64,000 bases of DNA from Dugong dugon (Eukaryota > Chordata > Mammalia > Sirenia > Dugongidae): assembly GCA_030035585.1 (NCBI GenBank), contig CM057482.1, positions 49,519,501 through 49,583,500 on the forward strand, read 5' to 3'. Within the stretch, counting starts at the first letter, position 1. Each line of letters starts with the position of its first letter. The notes beneath the pieces are model-generated. The model saw nothing but the letters and a program-made list of their open reading frames with translations, did no database searches and was not told the origin of the DNA. Shown here one piece after another: positions 44,443 through 56,518 of the stretch. Position numbers and translations under genes: made by a program.

Positions 44443-44849
44443 TTAAGGTAGTCAAACAGCCAGACCCACGTCAGTGGAGTCTGCAAGAACCCTCTTTTTC
44501 TTGTCTCCTTCTTCTCTGAGAAACTTAGGAAGTGGGAGTGTTTGACAGTGTTTGGTTTCAAATCGTTACTGTTTAGGAACCTGGAGCTGCTGGTGCCTGT
44601 TATCTCCATCTGAGGTGGATGTGAGTTCGTGCAGCCTACTGCCTTCCTTTGGGGCCTCCTGGAATTGCCAGTGGTGGAAAAAAGCAGTCTGGCACCAAGG
44701 CCACCTCCCTCCTGTTCAGCAGTATGAGGCCCGAACAATAGCTACTTCTATTTTATGTGAAATATGAAAATATTTTCATGATAACTGTATGGTTGTCAAG
44801 AGTCTTGATTTTGAACCCAGTGTTTTTCAGAGTGTTTACACTGATCTTG
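44443..44849. other. Intronic single-copy DNA
   Basis: No recognised repeat or exon. The 141-codon minus-strand frame over 44313-44738 overlaps the SINE and looks random. Confidence 0.4.
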
Positions 44850-45142
44850 GGGGACACTGGTGGTTCAGTGGTAGAATTCTCACATTCCATGCAGAAAATC
44901 GCTTCCACCTATCAGTGGAGGCTTGCATGTTGCTAGGTTTCACAGAGCTTCCAGACTAAGACTAGGAAGGAAGATCTGACGATCTTCTTCCCAAAATCAG
45001 CCACTGAAAATCCTGTGGATCACAACAGTTCGATCTACAACCAATGATGAGTATGGCGTAGGACCAGGCAACATTTCATTTTGTTGTGCATGGGGTTGTG
45101 AGTTGGGGGCCAACCTGATGGAAGCTAATAACAACAACACTG
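44850..45142 (+). mobile_element. tRNA-Gly-headed SINE with RTE 5' and 3' parts
   Basis: The head 'actggtggttcagtggtaga' followed by 'attctcacattcc' matches the 5' half of tRNA-Gly. It is followed by a segment like the RTE 5' leader ('cttccagactaagactagga' and 'aggaagatctgacgatcttc'), then by the RTE 3' tail ('acatttcattttgttgtgca', 'ggaagctaataacaacaaca'). Both RTE ends are thus present in a short non-coding element behind a tRNA-type promoter. Confidence 0.75.
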
Positions 45143-45287
45143 ATCTTGAGGGGGACAAGAGGTATAATTTTATTTTTTTCATGTTTCTAAAAGTATTTTT
45201 CTTAATCATTTGATTCAGTATTTATTAAAGGCTGTGCAGTATCAATTCATACATTCATGTATTCATCCAGTAATCAAGTTGTGCATA

Positions 45288-45460
45288 TAATAAGAGCTGC
45301 CATTTATTGAGTTTATTACCTACCAGGCCCTGTGTGTTTATAAGCATCCTCTCTTTTAACCTTTCAGCATCCCTATGAGGTGTATTTTCCCAGTTTTATG
45401 AATGAGGTAATGGACTTGCCCAGAGTTACACATCCAGGTTCTGTGCCAGGTGTGGAGTTA
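45288..45460 (+). mobile_element. MIR (ancient tRNA-derived SINE)
   Basis: Characteristic order: 'gagctgccatttattgagtt', 'taccaggccctgtgtgttta', 'cctttcagcatccctatgag', 'cccagttttatgaatgaggt', 'gacttgcccagagttacaca'. Confidence 0.75.
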
Positions 45461-46189
45461 AAAAAAACAACAAACAGCAGGGAGAGGACAGTCCAGAGGG
45501 GGAGGTCGACTGAAAACATAAGCACAAATTGACTGGGAGGCTTTTCTAGAGCCTCGTTTCTCCAAGTGTGGTCCATGCTCACTTGTGTGTCACAGAGATC
45601 CTCCTCATGGGATGTGATTGGCTCTGGATACCCATGTCCTTTCTTGATGTTTGTAATGAGCAAATTAAGGCAATTTACACACATCATTATTTGTAAGTAT
45701 AACTAAAGGCTATTTAATATTAACCTATTAATTGAGTTATTAAGGTTTCTAAAGTCTGATACTTATAAACAAAAATTAGCTTTTTACTAGCTTTTACTGA
45801 AGGCTCTAATTTAGTATCCTTCTAAAAAGTCAGCTGCTCTGCTGTATTAGCAGTATTGCAAAGCACTGATTCTCCCACAGTTGCTTTGAATTCCCGTAGT
45901 TTGGGAGAGAGATGCTTTCCTGTCGGCATTCTAGTGTTAATCTTGAGTTGCTTATGGTTCTCAACTGCTGATATTCAAAACCAGTATCTTGTAGAAGGAT
46001 TGTTAAGTGTTATTTTGTTGGTGGTTTTGTTCTTGTAACTGCTGTGTTTTTACCATTTTTGTTATTTTTGCCTGATTCTTTGTAATTACTGAGTTCTTTT
46101 CCACTTAGGAATTAAAAATGGGTGAGGTAGATGAGCTTGGGAATTGTCTGCCATAAGTGGGCCGTGATCAAAAATGGCTGTGACCACAA
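45461..46189. other. Intronic single-copy DNA
   Basis: No exon, SINE or LINE recognised. Confidence 0.4.
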
Positions 46190-46459
46190 GAAAACTTCTA
46201 GAGCTATAGAGGAATTTAGCAAAGTTGCAGGGAATAAGGTCAACGACAAAAAAAAAAAAAAAAAATCAGTTGAGTTTTTATACGCTAGCAATGAGAAGGT
46301 CTGAAAGGGAAGCCCCTAAAAAGATGGAATACTTAGGAATAAATATAATCAGGGACATAAAAGATCCTGCAAAGAAAACTACAAAACACTATTGCAAGAA
46401 ACCAAGAGACCTACATAAATGAAAAAACATACCATACTCACGGATAGGAAGACTCAACA

Positions 46460-48316
46460 TTGGGAAAATGTCAGTCCTACCTAAAGCGATCTACAGGTAA
46501 TGCAATCTCAATCCAAATACCAACAACATTCTTTAATGAGATGGAAAAACTAATCATCAGATTTACATGGAAAGGAAAGAGGCCCCGGATGAGCAAATCA
46601 TTACTGAAGAAAAAGAACAAAGTAGTAGGCCTCACTCTACCTAATCTCAGAACCTGTTATTGAGCCACAGTAGTCAAAACAGCCTGGTAGTGGTTCAACG
46701 ACAGACATGTAGACCAATGAAACAGAATTGAAAGCCCAGATGTAAATCCGTCTACCTATGGTTAGCTGATCTTTGACAAAGGCCCGAAGTCCATTAAATG
46801 GGGAAAAGACAGTCTTTTTAACAAATGATACTGGCAAAACCGGATGTCCACATGTAAAAAAGTGAAACAGGACCCACACCTAACACCATATGCAAAAACT
46901 AACTCAAAATGGATCAGAGACCTAAATATAAAATCTAAAAGGGTAAAGATTATGTAAGAAAAAATAGGTATAATGCTAAGGACCCTACTACATGGCAAAA
47001 ATACAATACAAACCATAATTAACAATGTACAAACACCAGAAGATAAACTAGAAAACTGAGAGCTTGTCATGAATTATGTCCCCCAAAAATGTGTGTCAAC
47101 TTGGCTAGGCCATTATTCCCAGGATTGTGTGATTGTCCACCATTTTGTCATCTGATGTGATTTTCCTATGTTATAAATCTTGCCTCTATGATATTAATGA
47201 GGCAGGATTAGAGGCAGTTATGTTGATGAGGAAGGACTCAATCTAAAACATCAGGTTGTGTCTTAAGTCAGTCTCTTTTGAGATATAAAAGAGAGAAGTG
47301 AGCAGAGAGACATGGGGACTTTATACCACCAAAAAAGCAGCACTGGGAGCAGAGCGCATCCTTTGGATCCAGGGTCCTGTACCTGAGAAGCTCCTTGAGC
47401 AGGGAGAGATTGATGGCAAGGACCTTCCTCCAGAGTCGACAGAGAAAGCCTTCCCCTGGAGCTTGAGCCCTGAATTTGGACTTACTTCTAGCCTACAAGA
47501 CTGTGAAAGAATAAATTTCTCTTTGTTAAAGCCATCCACTTACGGTATTTCTGTTATAGCAGTACTAGATAACCAAGACAGCTCCTAAAAGTTAAACACC
47601 TATGCTCATCAAAAGACTTCACCAAAAGAATAAAAAGAAAACCTACAGGTTGGGAAAAAAAATTTGGCTACGGCATATCCAACAAGGGTCTCGTCTCTAA
47701 AATCTATAGGATACTTCAACACCACAACAGCAAAAAGACAAATAATCCAATTAAAAATGGGCAACAGATATGAACAGACACTTTACCAAAGAAGACATGC
47801 ATTCGGCTAACAGACACATGAGGAAATGCTTGTGATTGTTAGCCATGAGAGAAATGCAAATCAAAACTACCATGAGATACCATCTCACCCCAACATTACT
47901 GGCACTAATTAAAAAAAAAAAAAACAGAAAATAAGAAATGTTGGAGAGGTTGGGGGAAGATTGAAACTCTTATGCACTGTTAGGGGGAATGTAAAATAGT
48001 ACAACCACTATGGAAAATGATATGGTGCCTCCTTAAAAAGCTAGAAATGGAAATACCATATGATCCAGCAATCCTACTCCTAGGAATATATCGTAGAGAA
48101 GTAAGCGTCACACAAATAGGCATATGCAAACCCATGTTCATTGCAGCATTATTCACAATAGCAAAAAGACAGAAACAACCTAAGTGCCCATCAACAGATG
48201 AATGGATAAACAAATTACGGTACATACACACAATGGGATACTCTGCAACAATAAAAAACAATGATGAATCCATGAAACATTTCACAATGTGGATGAATCT
48301 GAGGGCATTATGCTGA
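46460..48316 (+). pseudogene. L1-G ORF2 C-terminal pieces
   Basis: ISIQIPTTFFNEMEKLIIRF and [20 protein letters not shown] at 46460-46663; the end region with AILLLGIYRREVSVTQIGIC and KRQKQPKCPSTDEWINKLRY at 48017-48316. Interrupted by LTR copy 2 and several shifts. Confidence 0.8.
47065..47580 (+). mobile_element. Solo LTR, MaLR-like (copy 2)
   Basis: 516 bases, TGTCATGAATTATGTCCCCC to GATAACCAAGACA, clearly the same family as copy 1. It sits at the 'gagctcctaaaa' site of the L1: AGAGCT before it and GCTCCT after it, so the 4-5 bp duplication is blurred by one change. Confidence 0.83.
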
Positions 48317-49052
48317 GTGAAATAAGTCAATCACAAAAGAACAAATATAGTATGAGACTACTATTATAAAAACTCAAGAAAAGATTTACATGCAGAACAA
48401 AAAATCTTTGATGGTTACAAGGGTAGGGAAGGGAAATCACTAACTAGTAGACAAGTTAACTTTGGTGAAGGGAAAAACATAGGGGAAGTCAGCACAGCTT
48501 GCCCAAGTCAAAGTCATAGATGCTTCCTAGACACATCCAGATACCTCGAAGGACCTAGTTACTGGGGCTTAGGGGTGGGGATCTTTGTCCTGGGGTATAT
48601 CTTGGTCAATTGGCATAACACAGTTCATAAAGAAAATGTTCTGCATCCTACTTTGATGAGTAGCATCTGGAGTCTTAAAAGCTTGTGAGCAGCCATCTAA
48701 GATACATCTATTGGTCCCATCATGTTCGGAGCAAAGGAGAATGAAGAAAACCAAGGACACAAGGAAAATATTAGTCCAAAGGACTAAAGGACCACATGAA
48801 CCACAGCCTCAAGCAGTGTGAGCCCAGAAGAACTAGACGTTGCCCAGCTACCACCACTGACTGTTCTGACAGGGATCACAATAGAGGGTCCCAGACAGTG
48901 GGATAAAAATGTAGAACAAAATTCAAATGAACACACACACACACATGCAAAAGACCAGACTTAATGGTCTGAGAGCTACTGGAGGAATCCCCAAGACTGT
49001 AGCCCCTGGACACCTTGCCAACTCAGAACTGAAGCCACTCCTGAAGTCCACC

Positions 49053-49571
49053 TGTCTTAGTTATTTAGTGCTGCTATAACAGAAATACCACAAATGGATG
49101 GCTTCAGCAAACGTAAGTTTATTCTCTCAAAGTCTAGTAGGCTAGAAGTCTGAATTCAGGGCGTCAGCTCCAGGAGAAGGCTTTTTCTCTCTGTCGGCTC
49201 TGGAGGAAGGTCCTTATTATCAGTCTTCCCCTGCTCAAGGAGCTTCTTCATGCAAGAACCCTGGGGTACAAAGAATGTGCTCTGCTCCTGACCCTGCTTT
49301 CTTGATGATATGAGGTCCCCATGTCTCTCTTCTCGTTTCTTTCTTTTATATTTCAAAAGAGCTTGACTTAAGACAACATAATCTTGTAGATTGAGTACTG
49401 CCTCATTAACATAACTGCTTCTAATCCTGCCTTATTAACATAGAGATAGGATTTACAACACATAGGAAAATCACATCAGATGACAAAATGGGGGACAATC
49501 ACGCCATACTGGGCATCATGGACTAGCCAAGTTGACACGCATTTTTGGGGCACACAGTTCAATCCATAACA
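49053..49571 (-). mobile_element. Solo LTR, MaLR-like (copy 3)
   Basis: 519 bases, inverted: begins TGTCTTAGTTATTTAGTGCT and ends CAATCCATAACA. Perfect 5-bp target duplication CCACC (49048-49052 and 49572-49576). Oriented against copy 2 in the same L1. Confidence 0.85.
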
Positions 49572-50270
49572 CCACCTTTCAGACAATGATTAGACAGGCC
49601 TGTAAAACAATAACACACATGAGGAACATGCTGCTTAGTTCAATCAAGTGTGAGAGACTAAATGGGCAACACTTGCCCAAAAGAAAAGAAGAGAAAGCAG
49701 GAAGGGACAGCAAAAGTGGATGAATATACACGGAGAAGTCAGGGTGGAAAGGCAAAGGGGGAGAGTGCTGACACATTGCTGGGATTGCAACCAATGTCAC
49801 AGAACAATTTGTGTATAAATTTTTTTGAATGAAAAAGTAATTTGAGCTGTAAACTTTCACCTGAAACACAATAAAATTAAAAAAGAAAGAAGCCTGAAAG
49901 GAAAATTAGGGAAACAATTTCATTTACAGTAGCATCTAAGAGAATAAAATACTTAGGAATAAATCTAACCAGGGATGTGAAGCACTTACTCTGTGAAAAC
50001 TATAGAATACTGCTGAAAGAGTTTAAAGAAGACTTAAATAAATGGAAGGATGATATTGTTAAGATGTCAATACTACCCAAAGTAACCTATAGATTCAACG
50101 CAATTTCAGTCAAAATTCCAACTTCCTTCTTTGCAGAAATAGAAAAACTAATCATTAACTTTATATAGAATGGCAAGAGGCCCCAAATAGCTGTAGCAAT
50201 GTTGAAAGAGAAGAACAAAGTATGAGGACTCATACTTCATGATTTTAAAACATACTTTACAGCTATCCCC

Positions 50271-53200
50271 ATGTGTCTGTATCAGTTTGTTGTACTGTAG
50301 TGGATTGTGTGTTACTGTGATGCTGGAAGCTATGCCACCTGTATTTCAAATACAGCATGGTCACCCATGAAGGACAGGTTTTAGCTAAGCTCCCAGACTA
50401 AAGCAGACTAGGAAGAAGGACCTGACATTCTACTTCTGAAAAAATTAGCCTTTGGAAATCTTATGAATAGCAGCGGAACATTGTCTGATATAGTGCCGGA
50501 GGATGAACCCCCCAGCTTGGAAGGTACTCAAAATACGACTGGGGAAGAGCTGCCTCCTCAAAGTAGAGTCGACCTTAATGACAAGAAAAGAGTCAAGCTT
50601 TCAGGACCTTCATCTGCTGATGTGGCATGACTCAAAATGAGAAGAAACAACTGCAAATATCCATCATTAATCAGAAAATGGAATGTAAGAAGTATGAACC
50701 TAGGAAAATTGGAAGTCGGCAAAACTGAAACGGAACATATAAACATTGAAATCCTAGGCATTAGTGAGCTGAAATGGACTGGTATTGGCCATTTTGAATC
50801 AGACAATCCTATGGTCTACTATGATAGGAATGACAAAGAGGAATGGTGTTGCATTCATTGTCAAAAAGAACATTTTAAGATCTATCCTGAAGTACAGCCT
50901 GGTTAGTGATAGGATAATATCCATATGCCTACAAGGAAGACCATTAATACTACTGTTACTCAAATTTATGCACTGACCACTAATGCAAAGATGAGGAAAT
51001 TGAAGATTATTACCAACTTCTGCAGTCTGAAACTGGTCAAACATGCAATCAAGATGCATTGATAATTACTGGCATTGGAATTCAAAAGTTGGAAACAAAG
51101 AAGGATCAGTAGTTGGAAAATGCAGACTTGGTGATAGAAATGATACCAGAAATTGCATGATAGAATTTTGCAAGACCAATGACTTCTTCACTGCAGATAA
51201 CCTTTTTTCAACAACATAAACGGTGACTGTATACATGGACCTCACCAGATGGAATTAAATCAACTACATCTGTGGAAAGAGGTTGGAAAAATTCAATATC
51301 ATCAGTCAGAACAAGGCCAGGGGCTGACAGCAGAACAGACAATCAGTTGCTCATGTGCAAGTTGAAGCTGAACCTGAAGAAAATTAGAACAAGTTCGTGA
51401 GAGCCAAAGTATGACCTTGAGTACATCCCACCTGAATTTAGAGACCATTTCAAGAACAGATTTGACGCATTGAACACTAATGACTGAAGACCAGACAAGT
51501 TGTGGAATGACATCGAGGACATCATGCATGAAGAAAGCAAGAGATTGTTAAAATGGCAGGAAAGAAATAAAAGGCCAAAATGGATGTCAGAAGACACTCT
51601 GAAATTTGCTCTTGAACATAGAGTAGCTACAGTGAAAGGAAGAAATGATAAAGTAAAAGAGCTTAACAGACAATTTCAAATGGTGGCTCAGGAAGACAAA
51701 GTAAAGTATTATAGTGAAATGTGCAAAGATTTGGAGTTAGAAAACCAAAAGGGAAGTACATGCTGAGCATTTCTCAAGCTGAAAGAACTGAAGAAAAAAT
51801 TCAAACCTGAAGTTGAATATTGAAGGATTCTATGGGGAAGATATTAAACGATGCAGGAAACATCAAAAGAAGATGGAAGAAATACAGAGTCGCTGTACCA
51901 AAAAGAATTGCTTGACGTTCAGCCATTTCAGCAGGTGGTATCTGATTGAGAACCGGCGGTATTGAAGGAAGAAGTCCAAGCTGCACTGAAGGCACTGGTG
52001 AAAAACAAGGCTCAGGAATTGACGGAATACCAATTGAGATGTTTTAATAAACGGATGCAGCGCTGGATGTGCTTACTCTTCTATGCCAATAAATTTGGAA
52101 GACAGCTATCTGGCCAACCAGCTAGAAGAGATCCATATTTGTGCCCATTCTAAAGAAAGTTGATCCAACAGAATGTGGAAATTATTGAACAGTATCTTAA
52201 TATTACACACAAATAAAATTCTGCTGAAGCTTTTTGAAAAGCAGTTGCAACATTACATTGACAGGGAACTGCCAGCAATTCAAGTTGGATTCAGAAGAGG
52301 ACCTGGAATGAAGGATGTCACTGCTGATGTCAGATGGATCTTGGCTGAAAGCAGAGAATACCAGAAAGATATTTACTTGTGTTCTGTTGACTATGAAAAG
52401 GCATTTGACTATGTGGATTATAACAAATTATGGATAACATTGCGAAGAGGAAATTCTAGAACACTTAATTGTGCTTATGAGGAACCTGTACGTGTACCAG
52501 GTGGCCTTCACTTGAACACAGCAAGGAGGTACTGCCTGGTTTAAAATCAGGAAAGGTGCATGTCAGGGTTCTATCCTTTCACTGTACTTAATCTGTGTGC
52601 TGAGCAAATAATCCAAGAAGCTGTACTGTATGAAAAAGAACTCAGCATCAGGAAGACTCATTAACAACCCTTGATATGCAGATGACACAGCCTTGCTTGC
52701 TGAAAGTGAAGAGGACTAGAAGCATTTACTGATGAAAATCGCCTATGGATTACACCTCAGCATAAAGAAAACAACAATCGTCACAACTGGACCAATGAGC
52801 AACATCTTGATAAATGGAGAAAAGATTAAAGTTGTCAAGGATTTAATTTTACTTGGATCCACAGTCAACGCCCATGGAAGCAGCAGTCAAGAAATCAAAT
52901 GACGCACTGCATGGGGCAAATCTGCAAAAGACCTGTTTAAAGTGTTAAAAAGCAAAGATGCCACTTTAAGGACTAAAGTGTGCCTGACCCAAGCCATGTG
53001 TTTTCAGTCGCCTCATATGCATGTGAAAGTTGGACAATGACTAAGAAAGACTGAAGAAGAATTGATGCCTTTGAATCATAGCGTGGGTGAAGAATATTGA
53101 ATATACCATGGACTGCCAGAAGAATGAACAAATCTGTCTTGGAAGAAGTATAGCCAGAATGCTCCTTAAAAGCGAGGATGGCAAGACTTCATCTCACATA

Positions 53201-53437
53201 CTTTGGACGTGTTATCAGGAAGGACCAGTCCCTGGAGAAAGACATTATGCTTGGTAAAGTAGACAGTCAGTGAAAAAGGGGAATACCATCAACGAGATAG
53301 ATTGACACAGTGGCTTCAATAATGGGCTCAGACATAATAACAATTGTGTGAATGACACAGGACTGGGCAGTATTTTGTTCTCTTGTACACAGGGTCACTA
53401 TGAGTTGGAGCTGACTTAACAGCACCAAACAACCACA
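50271..53437 (+). mobile_element. RTE-C: full-length RTE LINE
   Basis: About 3.17 kb. The 5' leader 'gtgatgctggaagctatgcc' matches the RTE-D 5' end, and the 3' end has 'gtcactatgagttggagctg' with a CAACCACAAC tail. The L1-H sequence 'aaaacatactttacagctat' continues in altered form after it ('acatacagatgtagtgatca'), so a short target duplication is likely but worn. Confidence 0.87.
50470..53300 (+). pseudogene. RTE-C endonuclease and reverse transcriptase, broken
   Basis: Leader GTLSDIV-like region near 50480, endonuclease MNLGKLEVGKTETEHINIEI and ISELKWTGIGHFES (50637-50906), linker KWMSEDTLKFALEHRVATVK (51500-51766). Reverse transcriptase QVGFRRGPGMKDVTADVRWI and YLCSVDYEKAFDYVDYNKLW (52173-52544), and a YADDTALLAESEED box near 52675 right behind a stop codon. 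At least eight breaks make it the most decayed RTE copy here. Confidence 0.82.
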
Positions 53438-53690
53438 ACATACAGATGTAGTGATCAAAGTATCTTGGTACTGGTATAACAGTAGACAGACCAATGGAAT
53501 AGAATTGAGAGTCCAGAAATAAACCCACACTTCTGTGGTCAACTGATTTTTGACAAGGGTGCTAATTCCATTTGGGGAAAGAAGATTCTCTTCAGTTATT
53601 GGTGCTGGGAAAATCAGATTTCCATGTGTAGAAAAATGAAACAGGACCCATGTCTCAGACCATACACAAAAACAAATTCAAAATTCATTA

Positions 53691-53929
53691 AGCATCTGCT
53701 CTATTTTTAAGCAACTAATGTACGCCTTCTGCATTTTTTTGCAGGCCACACCCTCCCCTTCTACACACACCCCTGGCAAGGCACCCTCAAAAGTGTCATC
53801 ATGCCAGTCCTCTTCCACATGTTGCTATAAAAAAAAATTAGCATAGGACGCTTAAAAAAATACCTTGCAGAAGGAGAATGTGGCCAGCAAACAAATACAG
53901 AAGATGCACATTATTTGTGGAAAAATGCG
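53691..53929. other. Unidentified 240-bp insert inside L1-H
   Basis: L1 ORF2-end sequence stops at about 53690 and resumes at about 53930 ('taaatgtgtgaactgaaacc', with the usual 'ataaaattcttagaagaaaa' after it). The sequence between is not L1: a pyrimidine-rich part ('ccacaccctccccttctaca') and a part with 'cttgcagaaggagaatgtgg'. No clear target duplication, and a few L1 bases are missing at the junction. Confidence 0.6.
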
Positions 53930-54067
53930 GTAAATGTGTGAACTGAAACCATAAAATTCTTAGAAGAAAATGCAGGGGCAACGCTGTCAGGCCTAGCTTT
54001 CAACAATGGATTTTCTAATACAATAACAAAAGCGCAAACAACAAAAGACCAAATAAATAAATGGGAC

Positions 54068-54668
54068 TGTCTTAGGCTGGGTTCTCTAGAGAAGCAAAAT
54101 CAGTAAAGCATATAAATATATACATAGATTTATATCAAGGAAACAGCTCACGTGATCGTAGAGGCTAGAATGTCCCAAGTCCATGAATCAGGGTAGAGGC
54201 CTCTCCCAATTCACACAGCCACGGAAGCTGGCAAGCCCAAGATCTGCAGGTCAGAGAGCAGAGCTCCCACTCACAGGCTGTGAAGTTCGACAAATTCCCA
54301 GATCAGCAGGTAAGACCGCAAGGTTTCTGCTGATTCACGTAGCTGCAGGGGCTGGTGAACCCAAGATCAGCAGGTCAGAGAGCAGGGCTCCGCTCACAGG
54401 CTGTGAAGATTGACGAATCCCAGGTTCGGCAGATAAGCTGACAGCTCAGGTCCCAAGAACTGGAGTTGAGACGACAGGAAGCAGCTGCAGCATCCCGAGT
54501 GAGCAAAAAGCCAGAACATCTGCTTATATTCAGGTGCAGGCCGCACCCCCAAGAAAACTCCCTTTCATCTGATTGGCTAATCACAGCATAATTCAGTGAT
54601 GGGAGTGATCACATATAAACACTGAGAATCATGGCCTGGCCAAGTTGACACACAGTCTTAACCATCAC
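54068..54668. mobile_element. LTR-like element, 601 bp, in L1-H
   Basis: Begins TGTCTTAGGCTGGGTTCTCT and ends AGTCTTAACCATCAC. Flanked by a perfect 6-bp duplication TGGGAC (54062-54067 and 54669-54674). Removing one copy plus the element restores the L1 text exactly. It has internal near-repeats of about 80 bases ('gatctgcaggtcagagagca', 'gatcagcaggtcagagagca'). It is different from the MaLR-like copies 1-3. I take it for a solo LTR of another family; strand is not assigned. Confidence 0.7.
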
Positions 54669-56518
54669 TGGGACCTCATAAAAATTAAAAACTTTTGTTC
54701 ATCAAGAGACTTTACCAAAACAATGAAAAGACAAGCTACCGACTTGGAGAATAGCTTCAGAAACCATAGATCTGACAAGAATCTAATAACCAAAATATAC
54801 ATAAAACTTCGAGAATCAAACAACAAAAAGACAACCCAATCCCAAAATGGGCAAAGGACTTGAATGGATGTTTCACCAAAGAAGGCATTCAAATGGCCAC
54901 CAAACACATGAAAAGATGCTCAGTATCATTAGCCATCAGAGAGATGCAAATCAAAACCACAATGAAATACCATTTTACTCCCACTAGGATGGGTAAGCTT
55001 AAAAAAAAAGAAATAAAATAACAAATGTTGGCGAGGATATGGGGAAATTGGAACCTTCACTCATTGCTGCTAGGAATGCAAAATGGTACAGCTGTTGTGG
55101 AAAACAGGGTGGCAGTTCCTCAAAAAAACTAAAAATAGAACTACTGTTTGACCCAGCAATTCCACTCCTAGGTATATACCAAAAAGACTTGAAAGCCGAG
55201 ACTTAAACAGATACTTGTACACCAGTGTTCATTGCAGCACTATTCATAATAGCCAAAAGGTGGAAACAACCTAAATGCCCATCTACAGACGAATGGATAA
55301 ACAAAATGTGGTACATACACACAATGGAATACTACTCAGTTAGAAGGAGAAATGAAGTCTTGATACATGCTACGATATGCATGGAGCTGGAAGACATTGT
55401 GCTGAGTGAAATAAGTCAAATCACAAAAGGACAAATATTGTATGACCTCACTTAGATAAAAAGACAGGAAAAGGCAAATGTATAGAGACGAAAGGTTATT
55501 AGTGGTTACCAGAGGAGGGAGTGAATGGGAATAAGGAGGTTAACAGTGATGGAAATATCACGTTGATTAAGAGTAGGGTTGTACCGCCAATTGTAATTGC
55601 TGTCAATAAGTTGTATACCTGTAAGAAGTTGTGTTATAGATGTATTCACAACAATGACCAAAAAAAAAAAAAAAAAAAAAAAAGGAGTAGCTGCTGAGGC
55701 TGCTTATGTACAACCAAACACCTTGTGGGTTTGGTTTCTTGGTTTGGAGGTTTAGGGTCATGGTTTCATGGGACATCCCAGTTAATTGGCCTAATAGCAT
55801 GTTTAGTGCCTCTGTTCTACCTGCTAGTTCGATACATAGTGCCTAGGGTCTTAAAAGCTTGCAAGTGGCCATCCAAGGCACAACAGTTGGTCTCTGTTTT
55901 CCTGGAACAACAGAAGAAAGGGAGAGTCAGGAATTGGAGCAAGATATGGAGTGTGTGGCTAATTGCCTCCATGAACAACTGCCGCCTTTTCCATGAGATC
56001 AAAAAAACTGGATGGTGCCTGGCTACCATTGCTGAACATTTTGATCAAAGATTCCATAGAAGAATCCTGATCAAAAGGGGGAAAATGCAGAACAGAATTA
56101 CAAATTCTCATGGACTCCAGACTTCCCTGGAGCCATGAAGGTTGGATGAACCCCAGAAACTATTGCCCTGAGATGATTTTTATAATTTAAACCAAAAATA
56201 TCCTGAAGTCTTCTTAAAACCAAACAGTGGTTTAGCTTAACTAGTAAAAGATATCTGCCTTGAGCATTATGCTCTTTTAAGAACTGTCTATATGGGTCAG
56301 GTTAACAATAGCAACTTGATTAAATAGAAACCTTAGGGAGCAGTGAATTTATGTCAATGGGGGAGGAACAACTCAGAAAAGGAGGTGTAGAATCGTTACA
56401 CAGCTTGAAGAATGTAATCAGTGTCACTAAATGGTACATGTAGAAACTTTTGAACTGGTATATGTTTTGCTGTGTATATACTCAACAACAAAAACAAAGT
56501 AAATAAAACTACATTAAA

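Larger units (their letters stand above)
46190..49881 (+). mobile_element. L1-G: 5'-truncated L1 carrying two opposed LTRs
   Basis: Starts in the late reverse transcriptase region ('ctagagctatagaggaattt'), runs through ORF2 end and a 3' UTR to 'cacctgaaacacaataaaat' at 49881. LTR copies 2 and 3 are inserted at 47065 and 49053. An A18 run at about 46248-46265 lies within its coding part. Confidence 0.83.
49882..56518 (+). mobile_element. L1-H: L1 split by RTE-C, an LTR and an unknown insert
   Basis: ORF2 part at 49882-50270 ([20 protein letters not shown] in 49977-50168), resumes at 53438 and runs to the 3' end. At 55225-55455 it gives KRWKQPKCPSTDEWINKMWY. An A-rich run at 55659-55683 is followed by more 3' UTR to 'ataaaactacattaaaaaat' at about 56518. 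Insertions: RTE-C (50271-53437), an unexplained piece (53691-53929) and an LTR (54068-54668). Confidence 0.8.

Noticed and set aside
43995..44738. Open frames around the intronic SINEs as possible exons
   Set aside because: They overlap AfroSINE bodies in both orientations and lack splice consensus.
44850..44900. Genuine tRNA-Gly gene
   Set aside because: Only the 5' half matches; the anticodon arm and the 3' half are replaced by RTE-like sequence, so it is a SINE head.
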